A stretch of DNA of 64,000 bases from Spirometra erinaceieuropaei (GCA_902702965.1 CACRXP010000031.1:1894367-1958366); one strand, 5' to 3'; positions 36,001-45,424 are shown, counted from the stretch's first letter. Translations and numbers: made by a program. Notes: a model not told the origin generated them from the sequence alone.

Positions 36001-39000
36001 TGAAGTGAAGCAAGGTTTGACCGTTTTACCACCTACAGCGAGTTGGGCGTAACAGCTTGTATACAGCCTGCGGTCATCTCAAGACGTGCTGTTTGGTGGA
36101 GATTTCTAAATAATAATCCCACTAAAAAGCCCGGCAGGGTCTAGCCACCGCCGTGTTCTGTAGGCCAAAATTGGGAATATGACCACCATACTGCTGTGAG
36201 CACAAGGGCGCACTTTCGCCTAAAATTACAATGTCGGTGGCAAAGACATATCATGGGGAGTGATTCGATTCAGTCGCAACAAAATCTTACCGACCCTTTG
36301 ATTACAACAAAGTAAACAAAGGCCCGAAATCTGTAAGGCAACGTGGGAATATACATAATGAAAGCTGAAATTCCGTATTGACTATAGAGTGGCTATTTCG
36401 AACAAATGGAACTCGGTCTCTAAGTATGCTGAAGATCTTTAGTTTGTGCCCTCGAAATCAGGGAATATGGTAACACCGGTTAAGTTAAGTCGGTGTGTAC
36501 ACACCCAAACCACTTAGCATAATGAAGGGGATGCAAGGAAATATAACAAAGCAATGGAAGCAAAAAGGCCGGTGAACTTCAGAAGAAAGGGCAAGGTAGA
36601 AAATAAAAATCCTCAGGCGCTCTCCTTCAGCAACCCTAACGAAAAAGCCAAAGAAAGCTGAAGAAAGACGTGATCATTGTCAAAAAGGTTCACAGGACGC
36701 TACGGCAGAAGCATCATTGAAAAGACACCTTCAACGAGATGCATGCTCTTGTATCTACGACCACTACTAGGCTAATGGCAGAGTTGTTCACAATCTGAAT
36801 GGAAACCGATGCCTACGTTAAGATAGACGGATGCGGTGCAAATGTCTCATAATATTTTCCACACTTGCCGTCGTAAGTAGTGGTAGAAAGGCTAAATGGT
36901 TTAATTCCTTCTTACGCAAAGTCTATTCACTTTCCTCACAAAATCCTTCTGATAATAAATATAAATTTAGTGGACAATAACAGATCCAACCTTAAAAGCT
37001 ACCGTCGGTCTTGTGGACAAATTACATTAATGATTTAAATTGCAACATTTCGTGGATTTTTGTAGTGGGTAAGCCTGGTAAATCCTACAGCCGGTCTACC
37101 GAGTGTCTTCAGTCAAAAGAGAAAGTGAAATGCTCTGTTTTTAGAGATATCTTAAAGATATTTGCATTTTAATTTATTTTCATATTGAAACAGACAACAC
37201 TATTTTCCGTCGAAATTCTATTGCAGTGAAAACGATATTTGGTTCCAGATTCTGAGCAATTCATAGTGCAACGTACTGTCCAATGGCCCCTGCAGTAGCC
37301 ATTCTGGCAATGATTATGTATACGTCCGGGGTAAGAAAATGCTGACTGTTGTTTAACAAATTCACCAGTGTTTCAACACTCCTGATCTACTGGCAGGCGT
37401 ATGCATTTCATCTACTATTATGTCGAGTATTTTTTATTACCTAGTTGGTCTCGCGCCGAAATTTTTTATAATTGGACTTTATTCTTAGCAAAAAATTACG
37501 TGTGCTGGTGTGGAGAACAATAAATAAGTGTAGACATTTCGGCAGTGCCGACTCCCTGAGGCCGTACAGGTCAGCAAATGCCATTTTTCCGCCGAAGGGC
37601 CGATCAAAACCTATAGAACAACACCTTCTTTGAAAAATATAGTAGGCCGACCCCCGTAGTTTTTTATTACCCCACGCATATACTTCATCCTTACAGCCAT
37701 ATTTTTACCCATATAGTTCGCAGCTTATTTGTAAAAAAGTATTTTATAGCCCAGTCTGTTTTTTACACGTTAGCCGCAAATTGTTACCTTCCAGTTTGAT
37801 TTTTGGAATTAAGAAGAACACACTAAGTTCTGCTCTTTCATCCTGAGGTAAGGGGTCAACACTATTTTCACGACAGGGAAAAACGATTTCATGGCATTGA
37901 GTCCCCTTTCAAACGTCCGAGGTGGCATTGAAAATGTCTGTGTTAGGCGTTTCTTCATTTGTCATCTGTGTAAGCCAGATTTTTACTATTTTCTCAAATG
38001 ACGGATAGAAAACGTGTAAATATCCCACAGTGCAGTTTCTATCACTATGGGTAAGCAGAATTTCAGTCTGCTTGCTACCCAAGTAATGCCAACTCCACTT
38101 TACTTGTGCAGGCTGCCGCTTGCGTACGTTACTTACTAATTCTTTAAAAGTAGGATTAATTTTCGGTCGTCTGTGTTAAAATATAAAATATAGCTATATT
38201 ACCACTTACATATTAGGAAACCGAAAATGTATCACTCGTTCACTGTCCTAGCGGTCCCTGTCTGAGCCGGCGAGGAAAGTAAATTCCGTTTAAACTAGCC
38301 GATCTTGACTGTGTCCAGCAATTACCTCCCACTTATTCATTGCGCGGTGAATGAACGTATTTCCACATATTCAGAGTTTGTACAATAAGCCTTTTCTCGT
38401 TCATTAGTATCCTAAGACATGCCTTCTCAAGTTAAACAAAGAGCTCAGTCAGAGATTCGTTCTCCATTTCGACTCAGTCAAAGCATAAACACTCTTCTGC
38501 CGGTTTTCTGAGAAGCAAAGGACCATCCAAGTGAGTACAACGTTTCTGATATGATATTCGTAAATCGGATTATTCAAGGAAAACCCTAACTCAAAGTCTC
38601 CCTCCGTGCAATTTGGAGAGCAGAAACACACCGCTGTTTCCCTTCTTTCGTCCATCGCCAGGCGCTGCCGTGTATTTAAATGACCCCTGGAGAACTTGCG
38701 TGCCTACTCTGAGAGATCGTGTCAACACTGTGAAACCGGGGTTTGCGTCGCCAACTAGGTCACCCCATTCACCTCGGGGCTCACATGACTTTAATAGCTG
38801 TGCGCACCTTTTGTTAGAGCAGGCTTTCGCTGTGGAAGTGACTGTTAAACGCCGAAATGCCTGGCGGAAACCAGGTAGGCTAAATGCGTTGCAATAAGGA
38901 AAATTGTGACTGTAAAAGCATTTTATGGTCTGGTGCTTTTACTTTTGCCGGCTGAGATTATTCCGTCCAGTACAGCACACTTTACTTCAGTGTGCTTGAT

Positions 39001-42000
39001 GACGCAACTGTCGTTAAATACCGGATAGGATCCTTTAACCGAAGTGTCGTCTTTTTTTCGACAAGGAATAAGTATATGCGCGGGGTAAAGAAAAACTAGG
39101 GAAGACTGTCGTTACATTTTTTGAAAATGTTGTTCTGCAGACATTTTAGTTCCCCTTTCGTCGCAGGACGACGTTTTCTGACCTGTGCCGCCTCGAGGAG
39201 CCGACACTGCTGAAATGTATATACTTATTTATTGTTGTCCACATTCCCCACACGTAATTCTTTAGTAAGAGGAAAGTCCGATGTTAAAAAAATTTCGGCG
39301 AGAGACCAGTCAGGCAATAAAAAAATACTCGACATAATAGTAGGTGAAATGCATACGTCTGCCAGTAGAGCAGGAGTGTTTAAACACTGGTGAATTTGTT
39401 AAATAACAGTCGGAATTTTCTTACCCCGCGCGCATGCTCAATCCTCGCTTATTTCTTTTGGTTAGTAGAATCGTTGTTTTGTGACTGCAGTAGAAATTTT
39501 CATAGAAAAAACCCCTTATGGCGGATCTTTTCTGTACAAATGGTGACATCATGCCTATCCCGGAAGTCTAAACTGTCCCAATGATCGTCTCATTAGAACA
39601 GCATGATGAACTGATCTTCAGTCTCGACAGGCTGTCATTCCCAGTTGCCGGTTGAACCGAATCGGCGACTACTTTGAATTCATCCAGTATGGAAGCATGT
39701 TGATTTCAGGAATAAAGGCGAAATTTCGAGTTCCAGATGTATGCATAAGTGAAGAAGGGGAGTCGAGCACCTGAACATTTTGCTTTTTGTCCTGAGCTTT
39801 CAAATCGTTCAGAACTTCATCGTCAGAGGTAGTAGCAGCAACAAAACAAGTGATAGTTATAGGGCATGCAGGCCAATCATCGGCCGATTGCGCAAGACTG
39901 GAGGTGACTGCGTAGGGCTCTGTACGCAGGTGCCAGATCAGTAAGTCGATTGGCTGAGTTCTCGTCCGAGGACCAGGCTTCAATCAATTTTCGGCCTGTT
40001 TTGTTTCCGGCGTGGGCGACTATTTTGATGGCTGCGATGATTGGCCTACATGCCCTATAACTGTCGCTTGTTCTGTTGCTGCTACTATCTCTGACGATGG
40101 ACACCTGGACTAGTTGAAAGCTCGGGACAATAAACAAAATGTTCCGCTGATCGACCCCTCTTATTCTTCATGTTGATTCCATTCATTTTATTTTCTGAGA
40201 GGTGTCATTAACATATCCTGCGGCATAGAGAATGAGAAGTGGAAGATGTAATCGCTGGGAGGCCAATTTTGTTCATCTGACGTTTCGAAGTTTCTATCAA
40301 ACCTACCAGCAGATATCTGTGGCTGTCGCTGATGAGGGGTTCTCGTGAGGATTCGGAACGACAGGTGAATAAAATTTCCGTTTCAACAAACACAGCTTGT
40401 CCCTCTCAACTGCTCTCGGAACTCGACTTGTCATTCGGCTTGTGATGGTAGGTTAGGCAGTTTTGAGCATCGGATTGTGAATCTTCCTGAGGTGGTATTC
40501 CCTTGTGGGACGACCATCGGAGAGGGAATAACTGTCGAGTATCGACTTGACAGTCCAGTGAACCGCAAATCCTATTATTTCTGATAATAGGAACGACGCA
40601 TATGCGCGAGAATTCATTGCACATGGTGTCCGTGATATCGTTCGATTAGTCTATTGCTGCCCAGGGTTGTCGTAACTGTCAGCTGAGATGCCAATGTATT
40701 TCACGGTTTTTGTTGTTTAGGCGCATGCAACTGAATATTCACTTAAAGACCGAATTCGAAAGCCATTCTCTGATCTTGGTCGCAAACAATCTAAATGATT
40801 TTCTGCTGGTCTGTAAAGCTGGCCTTCAGACTAGCACTCTGGTATTGAGAGTTTCCAGAAAACAGCAAACTGCGAAGCTGGGTAACACTTGTCACGACAG
40901 TGGTGTAAACCGATTGCAGAAGTGAATACGTACAACCCTGCTTTGTCTTGAATCTGAAAATACAGTGCACACAGATGGCAGCATGGTTGTCAGAACTCGA
41001 CAGACAGGAGAGAGGCAACTACCAAGGACAGATACTCTGTAGCGGCTATTTCTGGCTTGCTGTGCATCATCAGCAAGTGATGTTCCAAAATCGGGCATCA
41101 CCGGTTGATTATGAGGTAGCCTCTTCACTTTTGAGGCACAAAACTACCCTATGTCAACAGATATCAGGAATATTCTGTCGCATGCGGATGACGTACACGA
41201 CTGTATCGTGAATGCAAGTTGGGCTTACAGCAAAAGAAAGCGGTCTGTGGTTGTGTTATCATAAGTTGAGAAGGACGGATTAGACGGACGACAGTGTACC
41301 TAACCTTTCTATGCATAAATCCTCTACCACTGGGCAAATCGTAAACTACCCAGAAGGCACAGATACTCGCTTATTTTGGCTAAGCGTGCACCTTCATTGC
41401 CAAATAGTAGAACCCAGCGACCAGAAGGATATTGTCAGGTAGTAAGTTGAACTCATATGGCTACAATTGGAATGCCAAGAACGTTCTGAAAGGAGATCAC
41501 TGTAGGTAAACTAGTCCTAAAACCAATCTACGGGAGACCGTTGTAAACAAGTGTACGAATGCTGTCGGGTTTAGGTTAGTTGTGAAGGAAGACGAGAAAG
41601 CAAGAAACCTAAAATATCGTCAGGACTTTTAGTTTCTGAAGGGACCCAGTTAAGAAGCTCAAATATCCCGTAGGAAATGTCTCCATCCTTAACAATAGGT
41701 TCTTTACCTTAACATAGATATTTACAGACGAGCAAACGGACTTTGTCCTTGCAGTCTTCAAATCCAATTATCTGGTTGTATGGCCTTTTGACAGACGCCA
41801 TGTGACCAAGATAAGTTCGTGTCATCATGACAGTGCTTGCCCGTCTAAGTGATTTATTTATACTTCGGAAAATACGGTTCGCGTTTACATGACACACATT
41901 CAATGAGCAATCTCATGAATTGCTGACCGAGATTCCGAAATGTGATTTCGACTAGTCAGGAATACTCAAATGGGGTTGTAATATTGATAATCATGCGGCA

Positions 42001-45000
42001 CGCCCCTGTGCTTAGTCAGACACGCCAGGATGTTGAGTTTTGAATGCAATTCATCACGGTCACTTGCATAGGCCACATTCAGAAAACTGTCCCTTAAGTA
42101 TAAAGTAATTCTATTTGTTTTTCTGCCCTTGTAAATTGGAACATCCTTTGTGTTATTTCTTGTATTAAATCTGTGAAAAATCAGGCTTTCTTTAAATCTT
42201 ATGCTCGAAGGAAGAATATATTTCAGTTCTGAAATTTTCCAAGTTTGCGAATCATTTTGAGCCCGACCGGCCGTTGTTTTTGCGTTTGGGGTTTCCAGCC
42301 TACAAATTGTAGGCTTTTCGTGTAACAGAAATCATACACTTCCTAATGCCGTTTAAAAGATCTAATATGAGACTCAAAAAATATCATAATCGACGAACAT
42401 TATGCTGCATGCTTCTTGAACGGCGTTACTATTTGAATGGATACTACATGACCTTAAAAAATGCACAATTAGGAACTTTTTCAAACCAAGACCTGCTCTT
42501 CCTTTGAACATAACATATGAAGAAGGCGTGATTTGCTAGCAAAATGTATGCTAGAGAGGATATTTAAAATTAAGCCTACTATGAAATATCTTTAAATTTA
42601 CAAGGACACTGAAAGTCGATAGAAAAGTGCATGTTAATTAAATAGTCCTTTTTTATTGAGTGCGGACCATGCAGGTAGCCGGAATAAAGTGCATTCAACA
42701 GCGAACATCCTGGCATGTCAGAAATATCATGGGATTATGCCGTATGATAGTCATAATTATACAAACTTAGTTGATTGATCCTTTTTTTCAAATCGAAAAC
42801 GCACTCCAGAATTTTGGTTGACAGTTCGTGAAATCGGTTGCTGACTGTAGGTTTGATCGGGAAACCGCATGAAAGCGGTTCTGGGTACGTGCACAACTAT
42901 TCCTCCTGACTGGATGGATATCGATACAACCTGTAGCAGCGCCGTTCATAGACTAAATTACCGCATGCAGCTGACATGAAAACTTCGTCTCGACCATATT
43001 CTCCGTATAGACCGAGAACAGGTAATGCTGTGCAGCATCTCAGTATTTTTTTGGGGGGGGGGGGTGAGGCAGTTATATACATCGGCGAAGCAGTCCCTCG
43101 ACCTCTGTCGCGCCAATAAAATCTGGTACCCAGTGGCTTTCAAGTCGCATTGTTGCGCTGTGGCACAGACTACGGCGACTCTGACAGCATCGGGATAGCC
43201 AGATGAGAAATTTCAACTCAACATCATGGGCAGTAGGTAGCGGTAAAAGGCGCAAATGTAAAAAAGCAGGTTTGGTGCGCGTACATGAGGAGCAAGGGCG
43301 AACTCTCGATTTTTGACCACACAAGAAGCCTCTTAAGAATCTCCATAAAAATCGAACAATCCATGCCGTAGGCCTTGTTCCCCGACATGCAAGTGACTCA
43401 TCGGCAAGCCGACTGCTCCTCTTACCCCCTAGTCTGCTACGTTTTGGGTAATGAACTACGACGGACGGAATGAACCTGGGTAAACGCAACTGGCACGGAC
43501 ACGGACAACGAAGGGATTGGCCTCCGACAGCTTTGGACTTAGGGAGGAACTATAAATTGCCGATACGAGCGAAGATGCGAGTTCCAGGAACTAGTTGATA
43601 AGGCGTAGCAGCGATCGCTGAAACAAGGGCTTTATTCGCCTGACGTTTCTGCCACTGTCTCTGATGATGGGTCTAAGCGAAAATTCGAAACGTAAGGCGG
43701 ATAAAGTCCTTATTCCAGCGATCTCTTCCACTTCTTATCAGCAATTATACGTCTTTAACAATCGGAGAGGGAAATCCGTGCTGTCAGCTCGGGTAGTAAT
43801 ACTGAAAAGTGCACCATATATGGCGCCCTCCAGCACGTCCACGTATCTAGAAGTCGCTACAAGTCACAGTATTTCGAGACATCAAAAGTGAACCCCCCTA
43901 CTGCTTTCTGACTATTGAACAACACCTCCCGGTGCGTAATGATGTTATTGGAGGCCTGAAATTTCCTCAGACTTTCAAATTACGATCTTAGAAGACTGTC
44001 GCGTAAACAGCTATTTCCAGCAGAATAAAAGTAGGTGCGTTGGAGCAAAAAGTAATTGTGTTGCTAGGGTGACAAATGGGTGTACGATAGTGATTAATTT
44101 GTTCGTTAATGGCAGTCTAACACGTTGTCTACAGGGTAAGGGGGCAGGTCGAGTTTGCACTACCAGGCTACGAAAGATTACACTGTGTTCACCGAAGCTG
44201 TTGTAACTAATAGGCGTTGCTATGTGGATTTATCGTAGTTTTGAGGCATTGCCTACTATATCGAAAGTTTCAGCAGGCGTTCACGCAAGGGCCTCTGACT
44301 AGCTGGTGTTCGAAAAAGACACATGATGATCATTGACCCGTTCTTATAAACAAACAAACAATAATTTTTTCGTCATCTTGAATAAGTTCTGGTTCAGTTG
44401 ATCCATCTGATATGTCAAACCAGATCTCTCATCCCGTGAACAATTTTACGAACCGTCCACGTACAACCAACCTGGCGTTTTTAAATTGCCCATTCTGGTA
44501 AAAGCCTACCAGATGATTGTGCCGAACATGCGTTTACTCCACAACATTGAGCTGTGTCTCCGTCTGCCGTATGAATATGAATAAAAGCCTGTTCTACTAC
44601 CAGCCGTCGATCATAAAAGCGAATATTCATTTAAAAGCTGATAAGACATCATGCCATTCTGCTTCATTAACAGTAGAATGCCTTCCTAATGCAACTAGGG
44701 TGTGATATTTGGTGGTGTTGGTTTTTTCCGAAGCGTCTTCTGGCTGACTGTTGGACATTCCGAATCTCCCTCCAGTCTTGCTTCCGAAATCTCTTCAGTC
44801 CTTCCTTTCACGGCCCATGGAATTCTTCAAGACAATTTGGGAAAACATGCGTTGCAATCGTACAACGGGAGATTTTTTCGAAATAGTCAAGTCTGACAGA
44901 AATAATGCAGTTTATAGCCAAAAATAATTGCTTCATACTTAAACATAAGTATTTTACTCTCATCTTGCAGCCCTTTGGATATATCTTCTCTTGGTTCGGC

Positions 45001-45177
45001 AAATCAGGATGGCAGGCCGCCCAGACGACACTGACAGTTCTGCTTCAGCAGCCGCAACCAGAAGAGCTGTACTTTGAGGAGTGCCGACCGGCAGAGCTGC
45101 ATCTGCAGGACTCTGGAGAGAGTTTTGTGATGCTTGCAAGGAAGGAGTTGAAGCCATATCTGCCTGCCGGAGTATAG
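17730..45177 (+). CDS. SDR7C-like (retinol dehydrogenase-type) short-chain dehydrogenase, probable pseudoenzyme, 3 exons
   Basis: Joining 17730-18080, 34168-34701 and 44971-45177 gives 363 residues with phase-0 junctions (CAG|GTAAAT, TTTTCAG|GAT, CAG|GTTAGT, CTTGCAG|CCC). Residues 6-20 form an N-terminal membrane anchor, followed by CVCS as in RDH11-14-type enzymes. The Rossmann start is GAVALVYPADSDVGLL, where the family has TGxxxGxG; only the final Gly50 remains. NNAG is replaced by L168-H-S-V171. Asn191, Ser222/223 and Tyr252 are kept, but the catalytic YxxxK is YTSSH (Lys to His256). HPG (281-283) and a C-terminal YFEEC match the family. An extra stretch of about 40 residues lies around 85-135. 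Family members reduce retinoids or lipids at the ER. Oxidoreductase activity here is doubtful. Confidence 0.85.
18081..18714 (+). other. Start of intron 1, unique sequence
   Basis: This belongs to the loop between the inverted transposon copies. It holds a donor site (GTAAAT) and short ORFs on both strands without domains. Intron 1 runs to 34167. Confidence 0.5.
20206..20993 (-). mobile_element. Merlin (IS1016/ISXO2-like) DNA transposon, internally degraded
   Basis: The inverted ends are about 29 bp and start GGTAACAATCGGGAGATGGC on the left and GGTTACAATCGGGAGATGGC on the right, one mismatch apart. The flanks GAAAACTG (20198-20205) and GAAATCTG (20994-21001) match at 7 of 8 positions, as expected for Merlin. 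At 788 bp it is short. The inverted copy of the host element at 16468-17697 shows the uninterrupted site. Confidence 0.88.
20578..20838 (-). pseudogene. Merlin transposase fragment (ISXO2-like DDE domain)
   Basis: The 86-codon frame contains IVVTDEWKAYNRL, then HLSVNRSKNFKDPATGRHTN and AIEAYWSRLKRK. These are the central Asp and closing region of ISXO2/IS1595-type transposases. It ends early after VCGRAVWAQKDKV. The N-terminal part is not open, so only the C-terminal half of the catalytic domain can be read. It is surely inactive. Confidence 0.85.
21540..22290. repeat. Foldback with embedded ~333-bp direct repeat
   Basis: AAGACACGCCTCTTTCGCC near 21608 recurs as AAGACACGCCTGCTTCGCC near 21941, with over 100 bp of shared sequence (to GGAGTTCATAT). 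Segments at about 21790-21935 and 22125-22275 are inverted copies, for example CAGCCAGTAGTATACAACTG against CGTATACTACTGGCTG. The family is unknown. Confidence 0.6.
22638..23279. mobile_element. PalTA MITE, internally deleted (642 bp)
   Basis: The left end TAGTGGATGTGCTGTCTTAT and right end GAGATGGCACATCTGCTG are diverged inverted copies. TA is on both sides (22636-22637 and 23280-23281). About 350 bp of the interior is missing compared with full-length copies. Confidence 0.75.
23282..24301. other. No recognisable gene
   Basis: ORFs of up to 106 codons overlap on both strands around 23.7-24.3 kb. None carries a domain I recognise. Confidence 0.4.
24304..25293. mobile_element. PalTA palindromic MITE, near full length (990 bp)
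   Basis: It starts CAGTTAGTGGGCTAGATCAT and ends GTTAGCCCATCTACTG, with TA at 24302-24303 and 25294-25295. The halves pair around a centre near 24800. A SerSINE is inserted only 6 bp beyond its right end. Confidence 0.87.
25312..25750 (+). mobile_element. SerSINE copy 1 with inverted tRNA-like domains at both ends
   Basis: AAAATAACATTTC occurs directly before (25299-25311) and after (25751-25763), a 13-bp target duplication of the kind made by LINE machinery. Inside, a tRNA-Ser-like domain on the minus strand (25370-25446) is followed by a body of about 190 bp (GAGCCCGGCAGTCATCTGG). A second tRNA-like domain lies on the plus strand (25642-25720) and has A-box TAGCTCAGATGGCTAGAACG and B-box GGCTCGAATCC. 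It ends with GTTTGGTCAAAGTAA. Confidence 0.8.
25764..26864. other. No recognisable gene
   Basis: The longest frame (26162-26461, plus, 99 codons) is hydrophobic in part but matches nothing I recognise. There is no convincing exon. Confidence 0.4.
26865..28220. mobile_element. Diverged PalTA MITE sequences, two overlapping remnants
   Basis: PalTA-like starts occur near 26865 (GGCGTATCTCGTGAAATTTT) and 27113 (GTATTAAATGTTAACCAAAA). The right side near 28140-28220 (GGCATCATGGTGTAACTGAAA; ATATTACAACACCTCC) matches the inverted half. Divergence is high, so edges are approximate. Confidence 0.5.
28221..30059. other. No recognisable gene
   Basis: Frames of 60-81 codons appear on both strands (for example 29112-29357, minus, and 29568-29768, plus). 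None shows a known domain or clear splice borders. Confidence 0.4.
30060..30421. repeat. Diverged direct repeat flanking an assembly gap
   Basis: Segments at about 30060-30127 and 30352-30421 share TACTCG and then GCTCGAAGCACGCGC, GAAGCG and GTGA in the same order. The 85-base N gap (30128-30212) begins at the end of the first unit. A collapsed tandem array is a likely cause of the gap. Confidence 0.55.
30424..30730 (+). mobile_element. SerSINE copy 2
   Basis: The body begins near ATCTGCCAAAATATC and includes GTAGTCATCTGGTGGATTC. The tRNA-like domain is 30617-30695 (79 nt), with A-box TAGCCCAAGTGGTTAGAGCG and intact B-box GGTTCGAATCC. It is followed by GAGTTTTTCACATTTGGGTC. No inverted upstream tRNA domain is seen and no clear target duplication. 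Confidence 0.75.
30731..31755. other. No recognisable gene
   Basis: No open frame of 60 codons or more, and no repeat I can define, between two SerSINE copies. Confidence 0.5.
31756..32140 (+). mobile_element. SerSINE copy 3 with partial inverted domain
   Basis: It opens with the inverted end (TTTGGCAGATTTCGGATAAC; CCAACTGTGAAAAACCTGG; CCTCGGTGGGAT). Then come the body (GACAGTCATATGGTGAATAC) and a plus-strand tRNA-like domain at about 32022-32103. The B-box has decayed to GGTTTGATTAC. It ends TAGGGTCAAAATAAAATG. Possible target copies around AAAATG are imprecise. Confidence 0.7.
32547..32700 (-). mobile_element. SINE-B copy (minus strand)
   Basis: The tRNA-like start at about 32695 reads GGCTCAGTAGTTAAGGTGTC, with a B-box-like GGATCGAGTCG. 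It is followed by the body GTGTTCCACACCTCGGGG and GGCCGCTTCAGTCTCT. It faces the next copy head to head about 30-40 bp away. Confidence 0.6.
32730..32957 (+). mobile_element. SINE-B copy (plus strand)
   Basis: The tRNA-like head GTGGCTCAGTGGTTAGAGGG has an excellent A-box. The B-box is weakened to GTTGAATC. The body GTGTTCCACACCTCGGGGTT continues to ATGCTATTCTGCCTATATTA near 32890. Class I tRNA ancestry is clear but I cannot name the amino acid. Confidence 0.65.
32958..34167 (+). other. End of intron 1, no recognisable element
   Basis: ORFs at 33000-33317 and 33729-33968 lack domains. The 3' end of the intron is TTTTCAG at 34161-34167. Confidence 0.45.
34168..34701 (+). CDS. SDR-like gene, coding exon 2 (residues 118-295)
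   Basis: It begins DPLHLRVLKS after acceptor TTTTCAG. The open frame continues past the donor to 34773, but homology stops at AFWQ, where CAG|GTTAGT lies. It encodes the core of the fold: VRQLHHVSAASIKEF (family DL.S region), LNILVLHSV (LDVLINNAG region), RLERHRGLNFASSYLLSE, SRLVFVSSRLHKFG, AAYTSSHLMIVTYAN and ALIHPGLESGL. An internal AGGTAAG near 34226-34232 looks like a donor but coding similarity continues through it. Confidence 0.88.
34702..35057 (+). other. Start of intron 2, no recognisable element
   Basis: Unique AT-rich sequence after the GTTAGT donor. Intron 2 runs to 44970. Confidence 0.5.
35070..35419 (+). mobile_element. SerSINE copy 4 with terminal direct repeats and 12-bp target duplication
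   Basis: AAATAATGATTT flanks it exactly on both sides (35058-35069 and 35420-35431). The first and last 48 bp (35070-35117 and 35372-35419) are direct repeats differing at about 7 positions, both containing GAATTATTCAAAATCTG. The tRNA-like domain is 35282-35360, with A-box TAGCTCAAGGGTTTAGAGCG and B-box GGTTCGAATCT. This is the cleanest copy for defining boundaries. Confidence 0.85.
35432..37319. other. No recognisable gene or repeat
   Basis: Two short ORFs (35506-35715 plus, 35669-35875 minus) without domains. The rest is AT-rich intron sequence with no frame of 60 codons. Confidence 0.5.
37320..39445. repeat. Foldback element with ~370-bp inverted arms
   Basis: The left arm (about 37320-37690) pairs with the right arm (about 39055-39445). 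Examples are GTCGAGTATTTTTTATTACC against GCAATAAAAAAATACTCGAC, and CCCCACGCATATACTT against AAGTATATGCGCGGGG. The 1.36-kb spacer holds two short ORFs (38449-38655 and 38613-38897) without known domains. It is likely a non-autonomous DNA transposon. Confidence 0.65.
39780..40137. repeat. PLE-associated inverted repeat with hammerhead-like arms
   Basis: The minus strand at about 39785-39890 and plus strand at about 40045-40137 share CATGCCCTATAACT and CTCTGACGATG, then TTGAAAGCTC. CTCTGACGATG resembles a hammerhead CUGANGA core, but the cleavage-side motif is not convincing. The spacer encodes on the minus strand GRKLIEAWSSDENSANR. A similar but more decayed unit lies at about 60750-61000. Confidence 0.45.
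40240..40375. ncRNA. Inverted pair of hammerhead-like motifs
   Basis: The plus strand at 40324-40367 reads TGTCGCTGATGAGG, then GGATTCGGAACGACAGGTG. CUGAUGA is intact, but GAAAC and GUC are changed to GGAAC and GAC. The minus partner around 40277-40310 keeps GAAACGTCAG (seen as CTGACGTTTC on plus) but has lost CUGAUGA. Outer flanks (AATCGCTGG; GAATAAAATT) match the unit at 43606-43722. Confidence 0.55.
40400..41900. other. No recognisable gene
   Basis: Frames of 60-87 codons overlap around 40.7-41.2 kb on both strands. No domain is recognised. Confidence 0.4.
41901..42847. mobile_element. PalTA palindromic MITE (947 bp, diverged)
   Basis: The left end CAATGAGCAATCTCATGAAT and the right end near 42820-42847 (GAAATCGGTTGCTGACTG) are inverted copies. 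The interior matches full-length copies with more substitutions. Confidence 0.75.
43606..43722. repeat. Palindromic unit carrying a hammerhead
   Basis: Arms of about 40 bp (GCGATCGCTGAAACAAGGGC against the inverted GTCCTTATTCCAGCGATC) enclose the ribozyme at 43656-43699. This is the clearest example of the inverted PLE-type end in the window. Confidence 0.7.
43656..43699 (+). ncRNA. Hammerhead ribozyme candidate
   Basis: The plus strand has TGTCT, CUGAUGA (43661-43667), a stem II region, GAAAC (43687-43691), GUA and AGGCG. Stem I pairs UGUCU with AGGCG. Stem III is the minimal A-C/G-U form, as in PLE hammerheads. Stem II is weak because of substitutions, so activity is uncertain. Confidence 0.65.
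43725..44970 (+). other. End of intron 2, no recognisable element
   Basis: Short ORFs only. The acceptor of exon 3 is TCTCATCTTGCAG, ending at 44970. Confidence 0.45.
44971..45177 (+). CDS. SDR-like gene, coding exon 3 (residues 296-363)
   Basis: It follows acceptor CATCTTGCAG and ends at TAG 45175-45177. It encodes FGKSGWQAAQTTLTVLLQ, equivalent to the 'TPxQGAQTSLxxAL' helix of RDH-type SDRs, then ELYFEECRPAEL, equivalent to the 'GxYFSDC' strand, and a final helix with LARKEL. This completes the usual C-terminus of the family. Confidence 0.85.
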   Translation, partial: PFGYIFSWFGKSGWQAAQTTLTVLLQQPQPEELYFEECRPAELHLQDSGESFVMLARKELKPYLPAGV

Positions 45178-45424
45178 CGATGATCTGGAATACCGACTGG
45201 TTCCTCAATCCAAGTCTCTGAAGAGCCGTGGAAAATTCTGCAAACTTGCCGTCATACTTAGAACTGTAATGCCGACAAAGAAAATATGTTACAGTAAATT
45301 GACCTGACTAGTCGACTTTGGCCAGTACGTCTTACACATGCAGAGTCGAATGTTCAGTGAGCTTCCACTTCTCACCGTTTGCATCCTGAAGCTTGAGCAT
45401 AACATCTATTGGAGATTGTACATG

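Noticed and set aside
43073..43489. 138-codon minus ORF as a gene
   Set aside because: Basic, serine-rich and without recognisable motifs; length alone is weak evidence in this sequence.
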